In this document: piece after piece, positions 46,870-56,990 of the stretch
Layout of the letters: the number at the start of each line of letters is the position of its first letter
How positions within the stretch are numbered: the stretch's first letter is position 1
From: Vibrio panuliri
GTDB lineage: Bacteria; Pseudomonadota; Gammaproteobacteria; Enterobacterales; Vibrionaceae
Length of the DNA: 64,000 bases
Assembly (NCBI RefSeq): GCF_009938205.1
Contig: NZ_AP019654.1
Coordinates: 2,322,540-2,386,539, forward strand
Reading direction: 5' to 3'
Notes under the pieces: model-generated
What the model saw: only the letters and a program-made list of their open reading frames with translations
Databases searched by the model: none
Told to the model about the DNA's origin: nothing
Translations under genes and position numbers: made by a program

Positions 46870-47230
46870 ATCAAACTCCTTGATGAGAAAGCTTAAATTA
46901 ACCATGCAAATAGTAAGTCTTTAGTCAAAAAAGTTTTAAGCACATGCTCACATAAGCAGTACGAGGCAAACACGTCGTAACAACTTTGCATAGTGCCTCT
47001 CGCAAGTTGAGGTCATTTGTTATTTATATGTAGAAAAATTGCTTCAATAGATAGCAATATAAAATCCTCTCAACTTTTGGCACCGTAATCGCGAAAACGT
47101 TTTCCACTCTTTTAGCACGTATTTTGCGTATAATTTCTATTCAATAACCTAAAACCTTAGCTTTCCTTGGTTGTTATTAACTAAGCAAAGCGGGATAATA
47201 TTGGGATCGGATTTCTTTAAATATAAAACT
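46870..47230. promoter_or_regulatory. Divergent regulatory region between the Dcu gene and rsxA
   Basis: About 360 bp with no gene. At 47093-47104 lies the perfect palindrome GAAAACGTTTTC, which resembles operators of the LacI/GalR family (PurR sites share AAACGTTT). It is 127 bp before rsxA. No clear FNR box (TTGAT-N4-ATCAA) was found, although both flanking genes are linked to anaerobic or redox metabolism. Confidence 0.4.
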
Positions 47231-47812
47231 ATGACCGAATATCTCTTGTTGTTGGTTGGCACTGTGCTGGTCAACAACTTTGTACTGGTGAAGTTCTTGG
47301 GCTTATGTCCATTTATGGGCGTTTCTAAGAAGTTAGAAACGGCAATTGGTATGGGGTTAGCAACAACATTTGTGCTAACTCTGGCATCTGTGTGCGCGTA
47401 TCTTGTCGAAACCTATATTTTGCAGCCGCTTGGACTGCAATATCTGCGTACGATGAGCTTTATTCTCGTCATCGCTGTGGTTGTACAGTTTACTGAAATG
47501 GTGGTTCATAAAACCAGCCCGACACTCTATCGTCTGCTGGGGATTTTCCTCCCACTTATCACGACCAACTGTGCGGTACTCGGTGTCGCATTACTCAACA
47601 TCAATGAGAACCACAACTTTATCGAATCGATTATTTACGGTTTCGGTGCCGCGGTTGGTTTCTCGCTAGTGCTGATTTTGTTTGCCTCAATGCGCGAACG
47701 TATTGCGGCAGCAGACGTACCTACCCCATTTAAAGGTGCCTCGATTGCGATGATCACCGCAGGTCTAATGTCACTCGCCTTTATGGGCTTTACTGGTTTG
47801 GTGAAACTGTAA
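47231..47812 (+). CDS. rsxA: Ion-translocating electron transport complex subunit RsxA (RnfA)
   Basis: RsxA/RnfA is a six-helix membrane subunit of the Rnf-type complex, which couples electron flow between NADH and ferredoxin to an ion gradient and in E. coli reduces SoxR. The 193 residues match E. coli (193): [57 protein letters not shown]. The two conserved cysteines (LGLCPF and TNCAVLG) bind an iron-sulfur centre. I chose the ATG at 47231; the frame is open 20 codons upstream. Confidence 0.97.
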   Translation: MTEYLLLLVGTVLVNNFVLVKFLGLCPFMGVSKKLETAIGMGLATTFVLTLASVCAYLVETYILQPLGLQYLRTMSFILVIAVVVQFTEMVVHKTSPTLYRLLGIFLPLITTNCAVLGVALLNINENHNFIESIIYGFGAAVGFSLVLILFASMRERIAAADVPTPFKGASIAMITAGLMSLAFMGFTGLVKL

Positions 47813-48396
47813 TGAGCTCAATACTAATTGCGATTATTGCCCTAGCGGTACTGGCCGCTATTTTTGGCGCCATACTCGGTTTTGCCTCAATTCGCTTTAA
47901 AGTTGAAGCCGACCCGATCGTCAACCAAATCGATGAAATACTGCCTCAAACTCAGTGTGGTCAATGCGGTTACCCTGGTTGCCGTCCATATGCTGAAGCG
48001 ATTGCCAATGGCGATGCGATCAACAAATGCCCTCCAGGTGGACAAGCCACCATTGAAAAGTTAGCGGCATTGATGGGTGTGGAAGCATCGGAATCTGCGC
48101 ACAATCTTGATGAAGCAGTGAAAAAAGTCGCTTTTATTCATGAAGATATGTGTATCGGCTGCACCAAATGTATTCAAGCATGTCCCGTTGATGCGATCGT
48201 TGGCGGTACGAAAGCAGTACATACTGTGATCAAAGATGAATGTACTGGCTGTGATTTATGTGTCTCTCCTTGCCCAACGGATTGTATTGAGATGATCCCT
48301 GTCGAAACCACAACAGCGAACTGGAAGTGGCAAATGAATGCGATTCCTGTTGTTGATATTACTGACTCTGCTCAAAAGCAGACGAATGCAAACTAA
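47812..48396 (+). CDS. rsxB: Rnf complex ferredoxin subunit RsxB
   Basis: RsxB is an iron-sulfur protein anchored by one N-terminal helix ([20 protein letters not shown]). It carries a first [4Fe-4S] motif ([16 protein letters not shown]) and a double ferredoxin motif ([38 protein letters not shown]). At 194 residues it is close to E. coli (192). Its start overlaps the rsxA stop by 1 bp. Confidence 0.97.
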   Translation: MSSILIAIIALAVLAAIFGAILGFASIRFKVEADPIVNQIDEILPQTQCGQCGYPGCRPYAEAIANGDAINKCPPGGQATIEKLAALMGVEASESAHNLDEAVKKVAFIHEDMCIGCTKCIQACPVDAIVGGTKAVHTVIKDECTGCDLCVSPCPTDCIEMIPVETTTANWKWQMNAIPVVDITDSAQKQTNAN

Positions 48397-48404
48397 GGGC
48401 TGGT

Positions 48405-50876
48405 ATGTTGTCACTAATTAAACAAATCAAAACTGGTGCGCTGTGGGATTTTCCCGGTGGTGTACATCCACCGGAAAACAAGCAGCAATCACTACAAACG
48501 GCAGTTGCGAAAGCGTCGGTCTCTGACGAGTTGGTTTTGCCGGTTAAGCAACATATTGGTCAACCGGGTAACCTTATTGTTTCGGTGGGAGAGCGTGTAC
48601 TTAAGGGGCAGCCTTTAACTAAGTATGACACCAGCTTTATGCTTCCGATTCATGCGCCAACGTCAGGTACCGTTACCGCGATCGAGCCAAGAACAACAGC
48701 GCATCCATCCGGCTTGTCCGAACTTTGCATCGTTATCAAACCCGATCATCAAGAAGAATGGATCGAGCGCCGAGTCATCGCTGATTACCATGCATTGACG
48801 CCTGAAGCCTTAATTGAGGTGATTCGCCAAGCTGGGATATCTGGTATGGGCGGTGCAGGCTTCCCTACCGCGAAGAAAATCCAAGCAGGTTTAGGCCGCA
48901 CTGAAATTCTGATCGTAAACGCAGCAGAGTGTGAACCTTATATCACCGCCGACGACGTTTTGATGCAGCAGTATGCCGATGCGATCATACAAGGTATCGA
49001 GATTGTTGAGCATATTCTAAAGCCAAAGCTAACGATTATTGGTATTGAGGACAACAAACCTCAGGCAATAAAAGCATTAGAACTTGCCGCGCAACATAAA
49101 GACATTGTAATTCGAGTGATCCCGACGAAGTACCCATCGGGTGGTGAAAAGCAACTCATCAAAGTTCTGACCAATAAAGAAGTCCCTAATAACGGTATTC
49201 CTGCGGATATTGGTCTTTTGGTGCAAAACGTTGGTTCACTTTACGCTATTCAACGTGCGGTATGCCATGGCGAGCCGCTGATCGAACGTATTGTGACACT
49301 GACTGGCAATACGTTTAAGCAGCCACAAAACGTTTGGGCATTGATTGGTACACCTGTTCAAGCCCTGCTTGACGAGTTTGATTATAGTGCGGACAAAAAA
49401 GCACCTCGCCTTATCATGGGTGGCCCGATGATGGGCTTTACTTTGCCACACACCAATGTACCTATCACGAAAACCGCTAACTGTATTCTGGCACCGACAC
49501 GTCGTGAAATCCCGACAGATCAGTATGAGATGGCTTGTATTCGTTGCGGGCAATGCGCAGAAGCATGCCCTGCTTCTTTATTGCCTCAGCAATTGCAATG
49601 GCATGCTAAAGCTCAAGAGTATGATAAGTGCGAAGAGCTAAACCTCAAAGATTGTATCGAGTGCGGTGCTTGTGCCTTCGTCTGTCCGAGTGAAATTCCG
49701 CTGGTAAAATACTATCGCCAAGCCAAAGCTGAGATTCGAATTCGCAAAGAGGAAGCAGAAGCATCTGATCGCGCAAAACAACGCTTTGAGAACAAAAAAG
49801 CCCGTATGGAGCGCGATAAGGCTGAACGAGAAAATCGCTTTAAGAAAGCCGCAGATGATCGCCGCCAAGAGATGAAGTCGTCTGGTGGGGACGATGCTAT
49901 CGCCGCCGCCATTGCTCGAGTAAAAGCCCAAAAAGCCGGCACAGAGCAACAAGAACCTGCCGTTAAACCTGCGGTAGCGGCTGCTATTGCACGCGCTAAA
50001 GCCAAACAAGCTGAAGCGATGCAGCAAGGTCAAACCGAGCCTGACAACAGTGAAATGGCTAAATTGCGTGAAGAGCGTAAACGCCAAGCACGTGAACGTA
50101 AGGCAGAGAAGCAAGAATCCGCTTTACCGACTGAAGACAAAAAAGACGCCGTTGCTGCGGCAATTGCTCGCGCTAAAGCACGTAAAGCTGAGCAGCAAAC
50201 CACTGAGCAAGCCGAGCCTTCTAGCGAGACCGCCAACGAAGACCCGAAAAAAGCGGCCGTTGCTGCTGCAATCGCTCGCGCCAAAGCACGCAAAGCTGAG
50301 CAGCAAACCACCGAGCAAGCCGAGCCTTCCAGCGAGTCCGCCAGCGAAGACCCGAAAAAAGCGGCCGTTGCCGCTGCAATCGCTCGCGCCAAAGCACGTA
50401 AAGCTGAGCAGCAAACCGCTGAGCAAGCCGAGTCTTCTAGCGAGTCCGCCAGCGAAGACCCGAAAAAAGCGGCCGTTGCTGCGGCAATCGCTCGCGCCAA
50501 AGCACGCAAAGCTGAGCAGCAAACCACGGAGCAAGCCGAGTCTTCTAGCGAGTCCGCCAGCGAAGACCCGAAAAAAGCGGCCGTTGCTGCGGCAATCGCT
50601 CGCGCCAAAGCACGTAAAGCTGAGCAGCAAACCACGGAGCAAGCCGAGCCTTCCAGCGAGTCCGTAAGCGAAGACCCGAAAAAAGCGGCCGTTGCCGCTG
50701 CAATTGCTCGCGCCAAGGCACGTAAAGCTGAGCAGCAAACCACGGAGCAAACCGAGCCTTCCAGCGAGACCGCCAGCGAAGACCCGAAAAAAGCGGCCGT
50801 TGCCGCTGCAATTGCTCGCGCCAAGGCACGTAAAGCACAACAAGAACAACAAAAACAGTTTGAGGAGAAAGAGTAG
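48405..50876 (+). CDS. rsxC: Rnf complex subunit RsxC with an expanded Ala/Lys repeat tail
   Basis: RsxC is the NADH- and FMN-binding peripheral subunit. It has the N-terminal [11 protein letters not shown] segment, the nucleotide-binding [12 protein letters not shown], the [13 protein letters not shown] region and two [4Fe-4S] motifs [12 protein letters not shown] and [12 protein letters not shown] (about residues 378-425). After residue ~440 it becomes charged and helical, ending in about seven 36-residue repeats ([20 protein letters not shown] plus [16 protein letters not shown]). E. coli RsxC (740 aa) has a related but shorter tail. The total here is 823 residues. The frame is intact. Confidence 0.95.
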   Translation: MLSLIKQIKTGALWDFPGGVHPPENKQQSLQTAVAKASVSDELVLPVKQHIGQPGNLIVSVGERVLKGQPLTKYDTSFMLPIHAPTSGTVTAIEPRTTAHPSGLSELCIVIKPDHQEEWIERRVIADYHALTPEALIEVIRQAGISGMGGAGFPTAKKIQAGLGRTEILIVNAAECEPYITADDVLMQQYADAIIQGIEIVEHILKPKLTIIGIEDNKPQAIKALELAAQHKDIVIRVIPTKYPSGGEKQLIKVLTNKEVPNNGIPADIGLLVQNVGSLYAIQRAVCHGEPLIERIVTLTGNTFKQPQNVWALIGTPVQALLDEFDYSADKKAPRLIMGGPMMGFTLPHTNVPITKTANCILAPTRREIPTDQYEMACIRCGQCAEACPASLLPQQLQWHAKAQEYDKCEELNLKDCIECGACAFVCPSEIPLVKYYRQAKAEIRIRKEEAEASDRAKQRFENKKARMERDKAERENRFKKAADDRRQEMKSSGGDDAIAAAIARVKAQKAGTEQQEPAVKPAVAAAIARAKAKQAEAMQQGQTEPDNSEMAKLREERKRQARERKAEKQESALPTEDKKDAVAAAIARAKARKAEQQTTEQAEPSSETANEDPKKAAVAAAIARAKARKAEQQTTEQAEPSSESASEDPKKAAVAAAIARAKARKAEQQTAEQAESSSESASEDPKKAAVAAAIARAKARKAEQQTTEQAESSSESASEDPKKAAVAAAIARAKARKAEQQTTEQAEPSSESVSEDPKKAAVAAAIARAKARKAEQQTTEQTEPSSETASEDPKKAAVAAAIARAKARKAQQEQQKQFEEKE
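50133..50846 (+). repeat. Tandem 108-bp repeat array inside rsxC
   Basis: Seven copies begin at about 50133, 50241, 50349, 50457, 50565, 50673 and 50781, with a constant spacing of 108 bp (36 codons). Each starts near GACCCGAAAAAAGCGGCCGT; the first copy is more diverged (GACAAAAAAGACGCCGT) and the last is truncated. The copies are almost identical at the DNA level, which suggests recent expansion by slippage or unequal recombination. The copy number probably varies between strains. Confidence 0.92.
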
Positions 50877-51922
50877 TGGCCTTCTTTATTGCCAGCTCAC
50901 CCCATGCGCATAGTCGCAGAAGCACTCCTGACCTAATGAAGTGGGTGGCGCTTTGCGCCCTGCCTGGTCTTATTGCCCAAACCTACTTTTTTGGTTGGGG
51001 TACGGTGATCCAATTAGTTATGGCAATCGCAATTGCCTTGAGCTTAGAAGCAATGGTTATGTTGCTGCGCAAACGCCCACCGATGTCTGCTCTGCGTGAC
51101 AACAGTGCGCTTGTTACCGCTTGGTTACTTGCGATTGCGATTCCACCGCTTTCTCCTTGGTGGGTCATCACCATTGGTTTAGTGTTTGCAATTGTGATTG
51201 CTAAACACCTATACGGCGGCATTGGGCAAAACCCTTTCAACCCAGCGATGATTGCTTACGTGGTGCTACTGATCTCATTCCCAGTTCAGATGACCAGTTG
51301 GATATCTCCTGTTGAACTGCAAGCAACACCCATCAGCATGGCGGACGCGTTCTCACTAATTTTTACTGGCTTTAATGTTGAAGGGCTATCTTTACAACAA
51401 ATTCGTACCGGTATTGATGGTGTGACAATGGCGACCCCACTCGACAGCTTCAAAACCGCATTAGTCGCTGGTAGCACCGCCAATGAAGCTTTATCACAAC
51501 CTCAGTTCACTGCATTCGCGGGAATCGGTTGGCAATGGGTGAACTTAGCTTATCTGGTTGGGGGCATTGCGCTACTGAAGCTGCGCGTGATCAGTTGGCA
51601 TATCCCAGTGAGCTTTTTAGTGAGCTTGTTTGTATTCAGTGGTCTATTCATGTTAATCACACCAGATCAAACTGCATCACCGATTATTCATCTGTTCTCT
51701 GGTGCTACAATGCTTGGGGCATTCTTTATTGCGACCGACCCCGTTTCCGCATCAACGACTGTCAAAGGGCGACTCATCTTTGGCGCATTTATCGGTATGA
51801 TGGTGTTCATTATTCGCAGTTGGGGTGGCTTCCCTGATGGTGTTGCTTTTGCCGTATTGCTTGCCAATATGTGTGTACCACTCATCGACTATTACACCAA
51901 GCCACGCACATACGGACACTGA
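50876..51922 (+). CDS. rsxD: Rnf complex membrane subunit RsxD
   Basis: RsxD is an integral membrane subunit with a covalently bound FMN. The 348 residues have about ten hydrophobic segments. The flavinylation motif S(T)GAT is visible as [22 protein letters not shown], where the threonine of SGAT carries FMN. The GTG start at 50876 overlaps the rsxC stop by 1 bp, with GAGGAG eight bases ahead. Length matches E. coli (352). Confidence 0.96.
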   Translation: MAFFIASSPHAHSRRSTPDLMKWVALCALPGLIAQTYFFGWGTVIQLVMAIAIALSLEAMVMLLRKRPPMSALRDNSALVTAWLLAIAIPPLSPWWVITIGLVFAIVIAKHLYGGIGQNPFNPAMIAYVVLLISFPVQMTSWISPVELQATPISMADAFSLIFTGFNVEGLSLQQIRTGIDGVTMATPLDSFKTALVAGSTANEALSQPQFTAFAGIGWQWVNLAYLVGGIALLKLRVISWHIPVSFLVSLFVFSGLFMLITPDQTASPIIHLFSGATMLGAFFIATDPVSASTTVKGRLIFGAFIGMMVFIIRSWGGFPDGVAFAVLLANMCVPLIDYYTKPRTYGH

Positions 51923-51929
51923 GGTAAGC

Positions 51930-52565
51930 ATGTTAAACGCAATTCGTAAAAATGGTGTCGTACTGGCGATTTTCGCTTGCGCATCAACAGGTTTAGTAGC
52001 TTTGACTCAATACCTCACGCAAGATCAAATTCAGTTGCAAGAGCAAAAACAACTGCTGTCAGTGCTAAATCAAGTGATCCCTCAAGAGATGCATGACAAT
52101 GTGCTCTATGAAGCTTGTACCTTAGTACAAGACCCAGCTCTTGGCACTGAAGCAGCAATGCCTGCCTATATTGCAACCCAACAAGGTCAACCAACCGCAA
52201 TCGCTCTCGAGGCGATCGCCCCTGATGGTTATAACGGTGCAATCAAGATTATTGTTGGTGTAAAACAGGATGGCACCATTACCGGCACGCGTGTTCTTTC
52301 ACATCAAGAAACACCGGGGCTAGGTGACAAAATTGACCTTCGTGTCAGCGATTGGATTTTAAATTTTGCCGGCAAACAAGTGACCGCAGATAATGAATCA
52401 AGCTGGCACGTACGCAAAGATGGCGGTCAATTCGATCAATTTACCGGCGCAACCATTACACCACGCGCTGTGGTGAAATCGGTTAAACGCACCGTTGAGT
52501 ACATCAACCAAAACCGTGAGCAACTACTTGCTCAACCACGAGGTTGTGGAGGAAACCATGGCTGA
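51930..52565 (+). CDS. rsxG: Rnf complex subunit RsxG
   Basis: RsxG has one N-terminal membrane helix and a periplasmic domain with covalent FMN. The 211-residue product shows the FMN-binding motif [12 protein letters not shown] (Thr in TGAT) and [27 protein letters not shown], characteristic of FMN-binding domain proteins. I chose the ATG at 51930 (GAGGTAAGC ahead); the open frame extends 35 codons upstream inside rsxD. It overlaps rsxE by 8 bp. Confidence 0.95.
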   Translation: MLNAIRKNGVVLAIFACASTGLVALTQYLTQDQIQLQEQKQLLSVLNQVIPQEMHDNVLYEACTLVQDPALGTEAAMPAYIATQQGQPTAIALEAIAPDGYNGAIKIIVGVKQDGTITGTRVLSHQETPGLGDKIDLRVSDWILNFAGKQVTADNESSWHVRKDGGQFDQFTGATITPRAVVKSVKRTVEYINQNREQLLAQPRGCGGNHG

Positions 52566-53247
52566 TAACATGAAGCTATTCAAAAATGGTATGTGGGACA
52601 ACAACCCTGCGTTAGTTCAGTTACTGGGATTATGCCCACTACTGGCAGTCTCTTCGACGGTTACCAACGCATTAGGCTTGGGCGTCGCAACTCTATTGGT
52701 ACTGGTCGGTTCTAACGTCTGTGTATCACTCGTTCGCGACTATGTACCAAAAGATGTACGTATCCCAGTATTTGTTATGATCATTGCAGCACTGGTCACT
52801 TGCGTTCAATTACTGATGAATGCTTACGCCTACGGCTTATATTTATCCCTCGGCATCTTTATCCCACTCATCGTAACAAACTGCATCATTATTGGTCGTG
52901 CGGAAGCGTTTGCTTCTAAAAACGACCCAATACCAGCCGCACTTGATGGTTTTTGGATGGGCTTGGGGATGACTAGCGTGCTGGTTGTACTAGGTGCTAT
53001 GCGTGAAATTATTGGCAATGGTACGTTATTTGATGGTGCGGATTTACTGCTTGGTGACTGGGCAAGAGCACTGCGTATCGAAATCTTCCAGTTCGATAAT
53101 AGCTTCCTGCTAGCGCTATTACCGCCGGGGGCCTTTATTGGCGTTGGTTTTCTGATTGCTCTTAAAAACGTGATCGATAAAAAACTCGCGCAGCGCCAAC
53201 CAAAGCAAGAAAAACCCGCGATTGAACGCGCTCGTGTAACCAACTAA
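52558..53247 (+). CDS. rsxE: Rnf complex membrane subunit RsxE
   Basis: RsxE is homologous to RsxA and forms the other half of the membrane core. The 229-residue protein shows [40 protein letters not shown] and [16 protein letters not shown], with the two conserved cysteines (GLCPL and TNCII). I chose the ATG at 52558, which lies within the end of rsxG and has GGAGGAAACC ahead. Length is near that of E. coli (231). A terminator follows. Confidence 0.96.
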   Translation: MADNMKLFKNGMWDNNPALVQLLGLCPLLAVSSTVTNALGLGVATLLVLVGSNVCVSLVRDYVPKDVRIPVFVMIIAALVTCVQLLMNAYAYGLYLSLGIFIPLIVTNCIIIGRAEAFASKNDPIPAALDGFWMGLGMTSVLVVLGAMREIIGNGTLFDGADLLLGDWARALRIEIFQFDNSFLLALLPPGAFIGVGFLIALKNVIDKKLAQRQPKQEKPAIERARVTN

Positions 53248-53254
53248 TCTATCT

Positions 53255-53281
53255 AGCTCACTCCTTGTAGTGAGCTTTTTT
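53255..53281 (+). terminator. Terminator between rsxE and nth
   Basis: Stem AGCTCACT/AGTGAGCT with a 6-base loop and a run of T. Confidence 0.8.
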
Positions 53282-53350
53282 ATACTTTGCCCTTTCATCA
53301 AGGACAGAGATAATAAACATAATAAAAACGATACTAGAAGCAGCTAACAA

Positions 53351-53986
53351 ATGAACAATACAAAACGTGTCGAAATTCTTACCCGATTGCGGGAGAACAA
53401 CCCCAATCCACAAACCGAGCTCAACTGGAGCACCCCTTTTGAACTGCTAATTGCCGTTTTGCTCTCTGCTCAAGCAACGGATGTCAGCGTCAACAAAGCT
53501 ACAGACAAACTCTACCCTGTCGCTAACACTCCGCAAGCCTTGCTTGATTTAGGCGTAGATGGCGTAAAAGAGTACATCAAAACCATCGGCCTATTTAACT
53601 CTAAAGCGGAGAATGTCATTAAAACCTGCCGTATTCTTATTGAGCAACATCAAGGTCAGGTTCCCGAAGATCGTGCTGCACTGGAAGCATTACCTGGCGT
53701 AGGACGAAAAACGGCTAATGTGGTACTCAATACTGCTTTTGGCTGGCCAACAATCGCGGTTGATACTCATATTTTCCGCGTATCAAATCGCACTAAGTTC
53801 GCGGTGGGTAAAAATGTCGACCAAGTTGAAGAGAAGTTACTTAAAGTGGTGCCAAAAGAGTTCAAACTCGATGTCCACCATTGGTTGATTCTTCATGGGC
53901 GCTATACGTGTGTTGCGCGTAAACCTCGCTGTGGCAGTTGCATTATCGAAGACCTTTGCGAGTTCAAAGAAAAGACCGACGTATAA
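53351..53986 (+). CDS. nth: Endonuclease III (DNA glycosylase/AP lyase)
   Basis: Nth removes oxidised pyrimidines. The 211-residue enzyme (E. coli 211) has the helix-hairpin-helix LPGVGRKTANVVLN with the catalytic lysine, VDTHIFRVSNR with the catalytic Asp, and the C-terminal [4Fe-4S] cluster CVARKPRCGSCIIEDLC. nth downstream of rsxE is a conserved arrangement. The terminator above suggests it can also be expressed separately. Confidence 0.97.
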   Translation: MNNTKRVEILTRLRENNPNPQTELNWSTPFELLIAVLLSAQATDVSVNKATDKLYPVANTPQALLDLGVDGVKEYIKTIGLFNSKAENVIKTCRILIEQHQGQVPEDRAALEALPGVGRKTANVVLNTAFGWPTIAVDTHIFRVSNRTKFAVGKNVDQVEEKLLKVVPKEFKLDVHHWLILHGRYTCVARKPRCGSCIIEDLCEFKEKTDV

Positions 53987-54016
53987 GAAAAGGCAGCCTT
54001 AACGCTGCCTTTTCTT
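53987..54016. terminator. Bidirectional terminator between nth and the siderophore-binding protein gene
   Basis: Stem AAAAGGCAGC/GCTGCCTTTT between convergent stops. Confidence 0.85.
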
Positions 54017-54023
54017 ATCGTAT

Positions 54024-54929
54024 TCACAATTTGAGGACTTGTTGAATATCTTCAACCATCTTTTCTGTTGCACTGACACCTGCGATTGAGAGATACCATG
54101 CATCAACATCAAGCATCGCAATTTGCGCATTTTTGAAAGCTCGAGTTTGCTTGACCAAATCATTATCTAGAATATCGGCCATATCAAGATTACTACTCGC
54201 ATCAAGCTGATTGCGGTCAATAGCGAGAATAATGCTCGGGTCGGATTGCATCACAAACTCAAACGATACCAAGTCACCATGGCTGCCCGACTCAAGACTG
54301 TCTACCGTTTCGACAAAACCAAAGTCTTGGTAAATCGCAGAAAACCGGGAGTCTTGCCCAAATGAAGTAATGTTTTCTCCAACACTTAATAGTGTCATTG
54401 CATCAACTTTATGTTGCTGATTGTACGCTTTAATTGCCGTAATTTTTTGGTCAAGTTGGGCAATTTTCAGCTCAACTTGTCGCTCAATCGAAAAGACTTT
54501 ACCTAAGTTGCGCCACTGGGCTTGTGTCGATGCCCAGTAATCATGCTTAAGGTTCGCGGTAAATACTAAAGTTGGGGCGATCTTACTCAGTTCGTCATAT
54601 TTCGTCGCGGCTCTTGGCCCAACGATAATAAGATCGGGCTTTTGCGAATAAATACTTTCAAAGTCAGGCTCAAAATGGCTCCCCGCGGATGGATAAGAAG
54701 CCTGACCATATTGCTGTAAGTAATGGGGCAAATGTGTCGCGTTCGCCACCGCCACAGGCTTAATACCAAACTGATCCAACGCATCAACCACACCATAGCC
54801 TATCGCGACCACTCTTTTAGGCGTGTGATCCAGTTTCAGCGTGCCTTTAAAATGTTCTACCACAATCTCGTTAGCAAAACTGAGTGATGATAAAAAGACC
54901 AAAACGAGTGAAGTGACATACCTGTACAT
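54024..54929 (-). CDS. Periplasmic siderophore-binding protein (FatB/VctP/FecB-like)
   Basis: The 301-residue protein has a signal peptide (YVTSLVLVFLSSLSFA) and the class III substrate-binding fold: VEHFKGTLKLDHTPKRVVAI near the mature N-terminus, KPDLIIVGPRAATKYDELSKIAPT, and a long linking helix. It resembles catecholate-siderophore binders. No permease, ATPase or receptor gene is adjacent, so it must serve a transporter encoded elsewhere. A Fur box lies 16 bp before the ATG, so iron repression is likely. Confidence 0.88.
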   Translation of the reverse strand: MYRYVTSLVLVFLSSLSFANEIVVEHFKGTLKLDHTPKRVVAIGYGVVDALDQFGIKPVAVANATHLPHYLQQYGQASYPSAGSHFEPDFESIYSQKPDLIIVGPRAATKYDELSKIAPTLVFTANLKHDYWASTQAQWRNLGKVFSIERQVELKIAQLDQKITAIKAYNQQHKVDAMTLLSVGENITSFGQDSRFSAIYQDFGFVETVDSLESGSHGDLVSFEFVMQSDPSIILAIDRNQLDASSNLDMADILDNDLVKQTRAFKNAQIAMLDVDAWYLSIAGVSATEKMVEDIQQVLKL

Positions 54930-54944
54930 AATTCAACAATCTCC

Positions 54945-54963
54945 AATGATAATCATTATCATT
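54945..54963. promoter_or_regulatory. Fur box
   Basis: AATGATAATCATTATCATT is a near-perfect 19-bp Fur site (one central mismatch in the palindrome). It lies 16 bp ahead of the siderophore-binding protein start and 96 bp ahead of gloA, so either or both could be iron-regulated. Confidence 0.88.
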
Positions 54964-55058
54964 TTTCAATATATCTATGCTCATTGCGATATTCAACCTG
55001 ACTTTTGTACGGGAAATCATGCTAATATCTGCCGATAAAACCAACACGGGAGTGAACA

Positions 55059-55469
55059 ATGTCAAACGGACGCATCTTACACACCATGCTTCGCGTAGGT
55101 GATTTAGACAAATCGATTCAGTTCTACACTGATGTGATGGGCATGTCGCTATTACGCAAAAATGAGAATACTGAGTATAAATATACACTGGCTTTCTTAG
55201 GCTATGGTGATGAATCTCAAGGCGCAGTGATCGAATTGACTTATAACTGGGGAACCAGTGAGTATGATCTTGGCAGTGCATTTGGTCATATTGCCATTGG
55301 CGTTGATGACATCTACGCAACTTGTGATGCAATCAAAGCGGCGGGTGGTAATGTCACTCGCGAGGCTGGCCCAGTGAAAGGCGGGACAACGCACATTGCG
55401 TTTGTAAAAGATCCTGACGGCTACATGATCGAACTGATTCAAAACTCTCATGCTTCAGCAGGTCTTTAA
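55059..55469 (+). CDS. gloA: Lactoylglutathione lyase (glyoxalase I)
   Basis: GloA converts the methylglyoxal-glutathione adduct to S-lactoylglutathione. The 136-residue product begins [20 protein letters not shown], with the first metal His in ILHTML, Glu in VIELTYNWG, the second His in GHIAIGVDD and the last Glu in YMIELIQN. This is the pattern of the Ni2+-type bacterial enzyme (E. coli 135 aa). GGGAG lies eight bases ahead of the ATG. Confidence 0.96.
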   Translation: MSNGRILHTMLRVGDLDKSIQFYTDVMGMSLLRKNENTEYKYTLAFLGYGDESQGAVIELTYNWGTSEYDLGSAFGHIAIGVDDIYATCDAIKAAGGNVTREAGPVKGGTTHIAFVKDPDGYMIELIQNSHASAGL

Positions 55470-55502
55470 GGATAACGAGTTGTATTGCTGAGCATTATAG
55501 AA

Positions 55503-55532
55503 AGAGGACGGTCATTATCGTCCTTTTATTTT
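55503..55532 (+). terminator. Terminator after gloA
   Basis: Stem AGGACG/CGTCCT with 8-base loop followed by a T-rich tract. Confidence 0.65.
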
Positions 55533-55542
55533 TACTTTACAC

Positions 55543-55561
55543 GATAATAGTTATCATTTAA
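55543..55561 (+). promoter_or_regulatory. Possible Fur box ahead of the DUF2753 gene
   Basis: GATAATAGTTATCATTT contains the palindrome GATAA/TTATC of the Fur consensus, about 35 bp ahead of the start codon. It is weaker than the site at 54945. Confidence 0.55.
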
Positions 55562-55594
55562 TCTTTGTGCACGTTTCATAAAGAGGTTGCAGAA

Positions 55595-56032
55595 ATGGAA
55601 ATTTCAGACTGGGAGAAACATACTTTACTTGCCGACATCGCCCTTCAAGAACACGACCATCTACGTTGTGTGCTGCACTATCAACAGGCGCTCACCTTGA
55701 GTGAACAGATTAGTGAGTCAGTTGAAGTCGACGTTGAAGATAGGTTGATGATTTCAGTGATTTCTTGCCACAATCTTGCGACATTCTGGCGAACGATTGG
55801 TGATACGAAGTATGAGCTTAAGTACCTAAAGTTGGCCTCTGAGAAAGTACTAACGCTGGTTCCCCAATGCCCTAATACGGATTGCGACGCTTTTGTTGAC
55901 TCAATGGGTTGCTGTAAAAAAGCACTGGTTGAATTTATGAAACGACACCCTAACGCGAAAATTGCTCGCTTGGTGCAGGATATTGATACCGCAACTAACT
56001 GCAACTTAATTGCTAAGTTCCGGTTGAACTAA
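55595..56032 (+). CDS. DUF2753 family protein, cysteine-rich
   Basis: The 145-residue soluble protein looks helical and TPR-like (LLADIALQEHDHLRCVLHYQ, then NLATFWRTIGDTKYELKYLK). Seven cysteines occur (25, 58, 92, 97, 106, 107 and 136), four of them in QCPNTDCDAFVDSMGCCKKA, which could bind a metal. The family name is from memory. I chose the ATG at 55595 (AAGAGG ahead); an ATG at 55565 would add ten residues but would touch the Fur-like box. The function is unknown. Confidence 0.75.
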   Translation: MEISDWEKHTLLADIALQEHDHLRCVLHYQQALTLSEQISESVEVDVEDRLMISVISCHNLATFWRTIGDTKYELKYLKLASEKVLTLVPQCPNTDCDAFVDSMGCCKKALVEFMKRHPNAKIARLVQDIDTATNCNLIAKFRLN

Positions 56033-56066
56033 TCCCCCTAAAATTTGGTGATTTGTCACCACCAAT

Positions 56067-56097
56067 AAAAAAAGCAGCCTTATAAAGGCTGCTTTTC
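56067..56097. terminator. Bidirectional terminator between the DUF2753 gene and motY
   Basis: Stem AAAGCAGCCT/AGGCTGCTTT with flanking A and T runs between convergent stops. Confidence 0.85.
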
Positions 56098-56108
56098 TCA
56101 TTTCCAAT

Positions 56109-56990
56109 CTACACTTGGGTGCGTCCCAAAGAAATGACGACGCGTCGGTTACGGTCTTTACCCAGTGGTGAGGCATTGTCAGCAATAGGACGACGTTTAC
56201 CATAGCCTTGAACTTGGATTCGGTCTTCTGGCAAGCCAATTGACTTGAAGTAGTCTCGCATCACCTCGGCACGCTGCTCCGAGAGGGCTTGGCTTTCACT
56301 CTTACTATCTTCCGAACCGGTATACGTAGATACCAGCACCAAATCAATATCTTGGTTGTAACGAATATACTCCGCTATTTGTGCCAATCGTTTTTGTGAC
56401 GCTTTGTTTAACTGAACGCTAGAGCGATCATAATGTAGAATCGTGAAGGCGATGTCTTCAAAGCTATACGGCAACAAATTGGCAATGCAATCACTAAAAA
56501 CGTTATATTTCTGCAGGAAGAGCACCGAAGAGAGTGCAACTTCAATTCTTTGCTCTCGACTTTGCCACTCTTGATAACTGAAGGTCGGAGAGCGACCCTT
56601 TTCCAGTTCACTCAAAATACTCCAAGCCGTTTGACCACCAATATAACCGTCAAATTGCTTAAAGAAACGAATGCTAGTCATTCTGTCAGCACTATCGCCA
56701 GGACGCCAAGCTGGCGGCATCGAAACGAGCGAAACATCTCTCGTCTCCCCCATCGGACGCTTCATTTTTAGCTCAAAATCTAGGTTTATTTTTTTGCTGG
56801 CATGCGAAGTAAACACTGCCTCACCAAAATTTGGAATAGGGTGAACAAGCTGACACTGTAATGGGGTGTTTGTAACCATCTGCCACTGGGATTGCGTGGG
56901 CGAGGCACCATAATACTTATCCATCGCCCAACTATTGGCGCTAAGGACAGTCATAGTTACGACTAAGCTGCGAACAATCCGATTCTTCAT
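56109..56990 (-). CDS. motY: Sodium-type flagellar T-ring protein MotY
   Basis: MotY and MotX form the periplasmic T ring that holds the PomA/PomB stator around the polar flagellum. The 293-residue protein has a signal peptide ([13 protein letters not shown]), an N-terminal MotY-specific domain starting [20 protein letters not shown], and a C-terminal OmpA/MotB-type peptidoglycan-binding domain ([44 protein letters not shown]). Length matches Vibrio MotY. It stands alone; pomAB and motX are not in the window. Confidence 0.95.
   Translation of the reverse strand: MKNRIVRSLVVTMTVLSANSWAMDKYYGASPTQSQWQMVTNTPLQCQLVHPIPNFGEAVFTSHASKKINLDFELKMKRPMGETRDVSLVSMPPAWRPGDSADRMTSIRFFKQFDGYIGGQTAWSILSELEKGRSPTFSYQEWQSREQRIEVALSSVLFLQKYNVFSDCIANLLPYSFEDIAFTILHYDRSSVQLNKASQKRLAQIAEYIRYNQDIDLVLVSTYTGSEDSKSESQALSEQRAEVMRDYFKSIGLPEDRIQVQGYGKRRPIADNASPLGKDRNRRVVISLGRTQV

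Noticed and set aside
50133..50846. A CRISPR-like array
   Set aside because: The 108-bp units are direct, in frame and coding, with no spacers; no cas genes are present.
50030..50925. Several long minus-strand frames (126-264 codons) opposite the rsxC repeats
   Set aside because: They are mirror images of the 108-bp repeat array, with monotonous Ala/Ser/Phe/Cys composition and no ribosome sites; rsxC explains the region.
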